The position numbers and the translations under genes are program-made. From an uncultured Campylobacter sp. (lineage in GTDB: Bacteria > Campylobacterota > Campylobacteria > Campylobacterales > Campylobacteraceae), in contig NZ_CALACG010000155.1 of the NCBI RefSeq assembly GCF_937890585.1, positions 1 to 11,745 of the forward strand: 11,745 nt of DNA, written 5' to 3'. Under the pieces are notes generated by a model. It was not told where the DNA came from and searched no databases. It saw nothing but the letters and a program-made list of their open reading frames with translations. This document shows, in pieces, positions 6,328 to 11,745 of this stretch (position 1 is its first letter; every line of letters starts with the position of its first letter).

Positions 6328-7855
6328 GGTCGTTAAATCCTATCTTTATTTGCTTAAGCATGATTTTGATCTCGGCAATCAGCAAGACCGTAAATAAAAC
6401 AGCAAATAATATAAATGAAATTTTCACGTTTGAGTCTGATAAATTCGTAGCTCCAACACCAACGGTCATGAGATCTTGTATCGCCCATGGCTGACGGCCG
6501 ACCTCTGCTACTATCCAGCCAGCCTCAGCTGCGATGTAGCCAAGCGGTATGGTAAAGAGGCAGATCCACAAAAATGCTCTTATGTTTTCAAATTTATATT
6601 TTCTTGAGAGATTTAGATAAAGGGTGATAGCAAAAAGAGCTATGAAGTAAGTGCCAAGTGCGACCATGATGTGGAAGCTATAAAATGTAAGTGCAACTGG
6701 TGGCACAGCATCTTTTGCGTCCTTAAGATAGCCATATCCTAAGAAATTTAGGTTGCTCTCTAAATTTGAAAGTGAGCTTTTCATCAAGCTCTCGTCATTT
6801 GCTTTTTTAGCCTCTTTGTAGTTTTTAAGAGCTTCGATAGCTACTTTACCCTTTGCCATCTTCTCTTCTACGCTTATTAGATTGTGCTCGCTGTTGCCGT
6901 AAAGTAGGTCGTTTATGCCTGGTGTAAATGAGTCAAGCTCTCTGTTTGCCATGATGCCAAGTGCGTAAGGTACCTTTATCTCAAACAAAAAGGCATCGCT
7001 CTCATCGCCAAGCTTTTTAGCTGGGTTTAAAATGCCAGCAGCAACTAGACCAGCGTTTTTCTCGCCCTTGTAAAGTCCCTCCATGGCTGCTAGCTTCATA
7101 GGCTGCTTTTGAGCTGCAAGATATGCGCTCTCATCACCGCTAAGTAGCAAAAATGCCGAAGTGATAAGACCAAATGCGCTAGCAACGACGATGCTTTTTT
7201 TAGCAAGCAAGATGTGGCGTTTTTGGATCAAAAACCAAGCTGAAATTCCTATCACAAAAAGAGCTGAGATAGTGTAGCCGCTAGTTACTGTGTGTAAAAA
7301 TTTAGTGATACCAAGTGGATTTAGCGCGACTTCGAAGAAATTTTGCATCTCCATTCTAGCTGTGTCTGGGTTAAATTTCATGCCTATTGGGTATTGCATC
7401 CAGCCATTTGCGATCAAGATCCAAAGTGCGCTTAAATTTGAGCCGATCGCAACAAGCCATGTTGAAAGCAGGTGAAATTTCTTACTAACCTTTTCCCAGC
7501 CAAAAAACATAATGGCAAAAAATGTACTCTCCATGAAAAATGCTAGCAAGCCCTCGATCGCAAGTGGAGCGCCGAAGATATCGCCGACAAACCAGCTATA
7601 GTTTGCCCAGTTTGTACCAAACTCAAACTCCATGATGATGCCAGTAGCCACACCAATAGCGAAATTTATACCAAAGAGCTTTAGCCAAAATTTCGTTATC
7701 TCAAGCCAGGCCTTATCGCCAGTTTTGACATATATCGTCTCCATAATGGCGATGATAAAACTTAGCCCCAATGTAAGCGGGACAAACAAAAAGTGGTAAA
7801 TGGCAGTCAGCGCAAACTGAGCCCTAGACCAATCAACAAAATCCATCTCAGACAT
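6320..7855 (-). CDS. cydA: Cytochrome bd quinol oxidase subunit I
   Basis: This catalytic subunit binds the hemes and oxidises quinol at the periplasmic face. All key residues are present in the 511 residues: H21 and H188 and M397 as heme ligands (E. coli H19, H186, M393), E101 and E109 on the proton path (FGAPLAIEGLLAFFMEST), K254 and E259 in the quinol loop (QPMKLAAMEG), and GWIVAEVGRQPW (446-457). The distance from H188 to M397 (209, against about 207 in E. coli) indicates a long quinol loop, unlike the shorter loops of many cyanide-insensitive oxidases. Ribosome site AAAGGA sits in the end of the upstream small gene, whose stop is one base away. Electron supply is probably menaquinol. Its likely role is oxygen use at low tension and protection from oxygen and nitric oxide; this comes from family knowledge. 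Confidence 0.96.
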   Translation of the reverse strand: MSEMDFVDWSRAQFALTAIYHFLFVPLTLGLSFIIAIMETIYVKTGDKAWLEITKFWLKLFGINFAIGVATGIIMEFEFGTNWANYSWFVGDIFGAPLAIEGLLAFFMESTFFAIMFFGWEKVSKKFHLLSTWLVAIGSNLSALWILIANGWMQYPIGMKFNPDTARMEMQNFFEVALNPLGITKFLHTVTSGYTISALFVIGISAWFLIQKRHILLAKKSIVVASAFGLITSAFLLLSGDESAYLAAQKQPMKLAAMEGLYKGEKNAGLVAAGILNPAKKLGDESDAFLFEIKVPYALGIMANRELDSFTPGINDLLYGNSEHNLISVEEKMAKGKVAIEALKNYKEAKKANDESLMKSSLSNLESNLNFLGYGYLKDAKDAVPPVALTFYSFHIMVALGTYFIALFAITLYLNLSRKYKFENIRAFLWICLFTIPLGYIAAEAGWIVAEVGRQPWAIQDLMTVGVGATNLSDSNVKISFILFAVLFTVLLIAEIKIMLKQIKIGFNDHA

Positions 7856-7856
7856 T

Positions 7857-8015
7857 TTATTCCTTTATTAAATTACGAATTACAAATTCGCTTTTTTCTT
7901 CGTCAGTTTGAAATTTGGTATTAAGAGTCTCATTAAAGAAAAAGAGCTTTAAAACCCCAAACATAATAATAAGCTTTATCGCTATAAGCAATAATAATTT
8001 TTTTCTTAATCTCAT
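7857..8015 (-). CDS. DUF4492-like small membrane protein, main open frame (N-terminus out of frame)
   Basis: This 52-residue frame (MRLRKKLLLL start, then IAIKLIIMFGVLKLFFFNET) has one hydrophobic helix and a charged tail with TDEEKSEFVIRNL. It matches my memory of the DUF4492 family, a small membrane protein regularly found just before cydA in Campylobacter and some Bacteroidetes. Family members begin further upstream with an FYxxGFxxM stretch. Here YGWFKNM can be read in this frame just before the ATG, but no start codon precedes it before a stop at 8058-8060. Only one base separates its TAA from cydA, and the cydA ribosome site lies in its last codons. Function is unknown; an oxidase assembly or stability role is a guess from position. 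Confidence 0.7.
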   Translation of the reverse strand: MRLRKKLLLLIAIKLIIMFGVLKLFFFNETLNTKFQTDEEKSEFVIRNLIKE

Positions 8016-8071
8016 ATTTTTAAACCACCCATAAAAAACTCTATTTTTGAAGTAGTATTAAATTTTCTCAT
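8012..8071 (-). pseudogene. Detached N-terminal part of the DUF4492-like gene (frameshift at T6)
   Basis: ATG at 8071, preceded by GAAGGCAA, opens a frame reading MRKFNTTSKIEFF and then runs out of frame to a TGA. Adding one T to the run of six T on the minus strand (8033-8038) joins it to the downstream frame and produces IEFFYGWFKNMRLRKK, the expected family N-terminus, in a protein of about 71 residues. As it stands the TGA overlaps the downstream ATG (ATGA), so restart of ribosomes could still make the 52-residue piece. Possible causes are a sequencing error, a true mutation, slippage during transcription or phase variation. Confidence 0.6.
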
Positions 8072-8090
8072 TTGCCTTCACTAAATATTG

Positions 8091-8894
8091 CTATTGCAAA
8101 ATATTATCAAAATCTGAAATAAATTCATCAAAATCTGATGTAGTTGCACTTTTGTCAACAGTTTCTGTGAATATATTGCCATCGTCTTTTGATATTGGCT
8201 TAAAGACATCTATAATTGATTGCCCTGCGTTTTTACTAAAATCACCAAATTCGTCTCCGATGATCCTTTCAGTAAAAGCTGAGACAATACTGTCAAAATA
8301 GCTCTCATCTTTCTTTTCTGACTCTAAATTCTCTTTATTTATAAATTTATCAAGCTCAGGCATATTTTCTGAATTAACAAAGTTTATTATATCGCTCTCG
8401 CTACTAATGTCCTTACTATATCTACCCTTTGTATAGACAGAAAACTCATAATTAACTCTGGCGCTATTGCCTTTAAAGACATTAACGCTAAAAAAACAAC
8501 CATCGTCATAAAGAGATGATATGTCTATATTATATTGCTCGCTAACAGCCTTTTTAAAGCGACTTAATTTCATAGCAAAGTTAGAATCATATACTAAAAC
8601 ATAAACCCCGTTAGGGAAGTCGCTGGTAGAGTTAAGTAGATCTACCACCATATAGTTTGTAATATATGATTTTATACCATCAGCACAATATGGACAATCA
8701 AGGCCACTGCAAACAACTTCGCTACCATTTGGCAACTTATGTCTTTTTATCGACCTATCAAAAGCATAGTTTGTTCCTTCGTCGATAGCATGTGGTAAGA
8801 GCCTAATTGTATAAATTTGCTCTTTACTACGAACCTTTTGTTTTTTTGCTGTGCTATTGTCACATTTGAGATTTAAAAAGTTAATATCTTTCAT
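8091..8894 (-). CDS. Phage T4 gp32-like single-stranded DNA-binding protein
   Basis: The layout of this 267-residue product matches phage gp32: a basic N-terminal patch (AKKQKVRSK, 16-24) in place of the cooperativity motif, a strand IYTIRLLPH (27-35), and a His/Cys zinc site H52-x9-C62-x4-C67-x2-C70 (T4: H-x12-C-x9-C-x2-C). An OB-like core follows (NYMVVDLL, GVYVLVYDSNFAMKLSRFKKA), and an acidic tail ends SDFDEFISDFDNILQ, the type that recruits replication proteins. It would coat single-stranded DNA. The start is ATG with TTAGGAAAG before it. Codons look more AT-rich than in pyrG or cydA, consistent with acquisition from a phage or plasmid. No other phage gene is visible, so it is either a remnant or a domesticated gene. 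The family call rests on pattern and order of elements, not on an alignment. Confidence 0.65.
   Translation of the reverse strand: MKDINFLNLKCDNSTAKKQKVRSKEQIYTIRLLPHAIDEGTNYAFDRSIKRHKLPNGSEVVCSGLDCPYCADGIKSYITNYMVVDLLNSTSDFPNGVYVLVYDSNFAMKLSRFKKAVSEQYNIDISSLYDDGCFFSVNVFKGNSARVNYEFSVYTKGRYSKDISSESDIINFVNSENMPELDKFINKENLESEKKDESYFDSIVSAFTERIIGDEFGDFSKNAGQSIIDVFKPISKDDGNIFTETVDKSATTSDFDEFISDFDNILQ
8101..8106 (-). promoter_or_regulatory. Candidate -10 for the cyd operon inside the end of the gp32-like gene
   Basis: TAATAT preceded by TTTTGA on the minus strand is about 30 bases before the ATG at 8071, which would give a leader of roughly 23 bases. Only 19 bases separate the gp32-like gene from the operon and there is no hairpin terminator, so the operon needs either this promoter or read-through from further up. 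Confidence 0.35.
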
Positions 8895-8955
8895 TACTTT
8901 CCTAACTCATTACTTGCCTCTTGTTTCTAATAGCTGATAGATTTTACTGCTAATT

Positions 8956-8990
8956 ACTATAAAAGGCAGATAAAACAAATCATATTTGTT
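8956..8990 (-). promoter_or_regulatory. Candidate promoter with upstream dyad for the gp32-like gene
   Basis: On the minus strand the perfect dyad AACAAAT-ATG-ATTTGTT (8974-8990) lies 13-29 bases before TATAGT (8956-8961), a possible -10. The ATG is about 60 bases further on. A dyad in the -35 zone could be an activator or repressor site. There is no independent proof that it is bound. Confidence 0.35.
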
Positions 8991-9066
8991 AGATCCTGTT
9001 CGGATAATCTTACCGCATATCCTTTAAACTTTTACTATTGCTTAAAAACAACGCTAAATACTTGCG

Positions 9067-9082
9067 TAACTAACTTTAGTTA
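9067..9082. repeat. 16-base perfect dyad in the spacer
   Basis: TAACTAA-CT-TTAGTTA has 7-base arms and a 2-base centre. On the minus strand it directly follows and partly overlaps TGCTATATAACT, which resembles an extended -10. It could therefore be an operator over a start site pointing toward the gp32-like gene, about 180 bases before its ATG. Confidence 0.35.
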
Positions 9083-9395
9083 TATAGCACACAAGCTTTG
9101 GTGGCTCTAAATTTTACTTCATAGATTTGTTGCCACTAGAAGCAATATTAATTACATATAGTAATCAAATTTTAGAAAAGCCTTTTATCCTCTATCATAA
9201 CGGCTAATTTTTATTATCTTTTAAAAACTCTCTTGTATATTAAGATGGCATATGTCTTGAAAATATATAATCTTTATATAAAGAGATGAAGTTTTTAAAT
9301 ATTTTTTAATCATGATGTTGAAGTCTATAACAAAAAAACTTAAAGAATAATTTTTAAAAATTGCACGATTAATGCCTTACTAAATATTTAAGGGG

Positions 9396-9401
9396 TATAA
9401 T
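9396..9401 (+). promoter_or_regulatory. -10 box of the pyrG promoter
   Basis: This is a perfect TATAAT preceded by TTTAAGGGG, a typical Campylobacter housekeeping promoter with no needed -35. Transcription should start near 9408, giving a leader of about 30 bases that contains the AAGGA ribosome site (9428-9432). Confidence 0.8.
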
Positions 9402-9412
9402 CGGCAGATTAA

Positions 9413-11074
<1,662 letters not shown>

Positions 11075-11091
11075 TAAATTTGTGAAAAGCA

Positions 11092-11139
11092 TTTAAGTAA
11101 AAATAAAGTATATGATACATAAAATTGTAATGCAATTAC
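11092..11139 (+). promoter_or_regulatory. Candidate promoter and dyad of the outer-membrane protein gene
   Basis: TATGAT (11111-11116) is a reasonable -10, with TTTAAG at 11092-11097 upstream. Just past the expected start point lies GTAAT-GCA-ATTAC (11127-11139), a perfect short dyad that could be an operator or chance. The pyrG stop is only about 80 bases away, so read-through may also supply transcript. Confidence 0.4.
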
Positions 11140-11155
11140 TATTGAAAGGATTAAC

Positions 11156-11734
11156 ATGAAAAATTGTGTTTTAAAAGGTGTTTTAGCACTTTCACTTGCT
11201 AGCTCATTTGCGTTGGCTGAAGGTGGATTTGCTGGAGTTGAGGGTGGCTATGATTTTAGCTCAAAGCTAACTAGCGGTGGTAGCATAAAAGATAATAGAC
11301 CAAACATAGGCATAAAAGGTGGTTATGATTTTGATACAGCTAGAGTATATGGTGGATATTTCTACCATGCTAAAGCTAAAGATAGCTATGATGGTATAGT
11401 TGATGCAAAATGGACAAATCATAAATTCGTAATAGGTGGTGACTACACACCAACCATAGCTGACAACTTTAAGCTAGTTGCTGGTCTTTATACTGGTCTT
11501 TCAGTGATTAATTTTGATGCTACTGCTAATACAAATGCGGGCAGACTAATATATGATGTTACAAAGTCTGGCTGGCTATTTGGTGCTAAACTAGGTGGTG
11601 AGTATAGTTTTGATAAAAATAATGCACTTGAATTTGGCTTAAAAGCTGATAAGTCTTGGTATTCTTCATCGGATTATGTTGATCTTAAAACAACAGATAT
11701 CGGCGCTTACCTAGGCTACACATATAAATTTTAA
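11156..11734 (+). CDS. Small outer-membrane beta-barrel protein
   Basis: This 192-residue precursor begins with a clear Sec signal (MKNCVLKGVLALSLASSFALA, cut before EGGF at residue 22). The mature part alternates Gly/aromatic strands (FAGVEGGYDF, NIGIKGGYDF, RVYGGYFYHA, FKLVAGLYTGLS, GAKLGGEYSFD) and ends IGAYLGYTYKF. The terminal aromatic residue is the usual signal for barrel insertion. Its size fits an eight-stranded OmpA-like or opacity-type barrel of the outer-membrane beta-barrel superfamily. Ribosome site AAAGGA (11145-11150). The likely role is structural or surface interaction; the sequence gives no substrate. The gene is complete; its terminator would lie beyond the window. Confidence 0.85.
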   Translation: MKNCVLKGVLALSLASSFALAEGGFAGVEGGYDFSSKLTSGGSIKDNRPNIGIKGGYDFDTARVYGGYFYHAKAKDSYDGIVDAKWTNHKFVIGGDYTPTIADNFKLVAGLYTGLSVINFDATANTNAGRLIYDVTKSGWLFGAKLGGEYSFDKNNALEFGLKADKSWYSSSDYVDLKTTDIGAYLGYTYKF

Positions 11735-11745
11735 TTTTTGGGGTC

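Noticed and set aside
7876..7890. CGAATT-ACA-AATTCG dyad just before cydA as an operator
   Set aside because: It lies inside the coding end of the DUF4492-like gene, downstream of where the operon promoter must be, and short AT-rich dyads of this size are common here.

Overview
The window looks like chromosomal DNA of a Campylobacter of the non-thermophilic, C. concisus-like kind. The grounds are AT-rich spacers, AAGGA-type ribosome sites, promoters with a clear -10 but no obvious -35, an epsilonproteobacterial-type bd oxidase locus, and a periplasmic aryl-sulfate sulfotransferase. The species is an inference from style and gene content. No rRNA, tRNA, CRISPR array or insertion sequence was found.

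Region 1 (1-3156): a short open frame at the left edge may be the tail of an upstream gene. It is followed by a 783-residue, type I-secreted, LapA-like surface protein. This protein has an N-terminal retention module with a TAAG site at residues 107-110, and a glycine/aspartate solenoid with roughly 22 residues per turn. Next comes an unrecognised 117-residue cytoplasmic protein. A nearly identical 20-base palindromic element lies upstream of both genes, so they are probably controlled together. Region 2 (3132-4935): a periplasmic PAPS-independent sulfotransferase on the minus strand. It shares a bidirectional terminator with the 117-residue gene.

Region 3 (5064-8071, minus strand): a cytochrome bd quinol oxidase operon, read in the order DUF4492-like small membrane protein, cydA, cydB, 33-residue membrane peptide, terminator. 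Junctions are very tight (1 base, 8-base overlap, 9 bases). The DUF4492 gene is split by a one-base frameshift at a run of six T. CydB lacks the acidic DGFD motif of the E. coli subunit. Only 19 bases upstream of this operon, with no terminator between, ends a 267-residue gene (8091-8894) whose layout is that of a T4 gp32-type phage single-stranded-DNA-binding protein: N-terminal basic patch, His/Cys zinc site, acidic tail. It is a lone phage-like gene among housekeeping genes.

Region 4 (8895-9439) is a 545-base AT-rich spacer without a credible gene. It contains two perfect dyads and the pyrG promoter. Region 5 (9440-11734): pyrG (CTP synthase), then a small outer-membrane beta-barrel protein.

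The most interesting items are the compact LapA-like protein and the operator it shares with an unknown gene, the orphan gp32-like gene upstream of the oxidase operon, the frameshifted DUF4492 gene, and the 33-residue peptide after cydB that looks like a functional counterpart of CydX.
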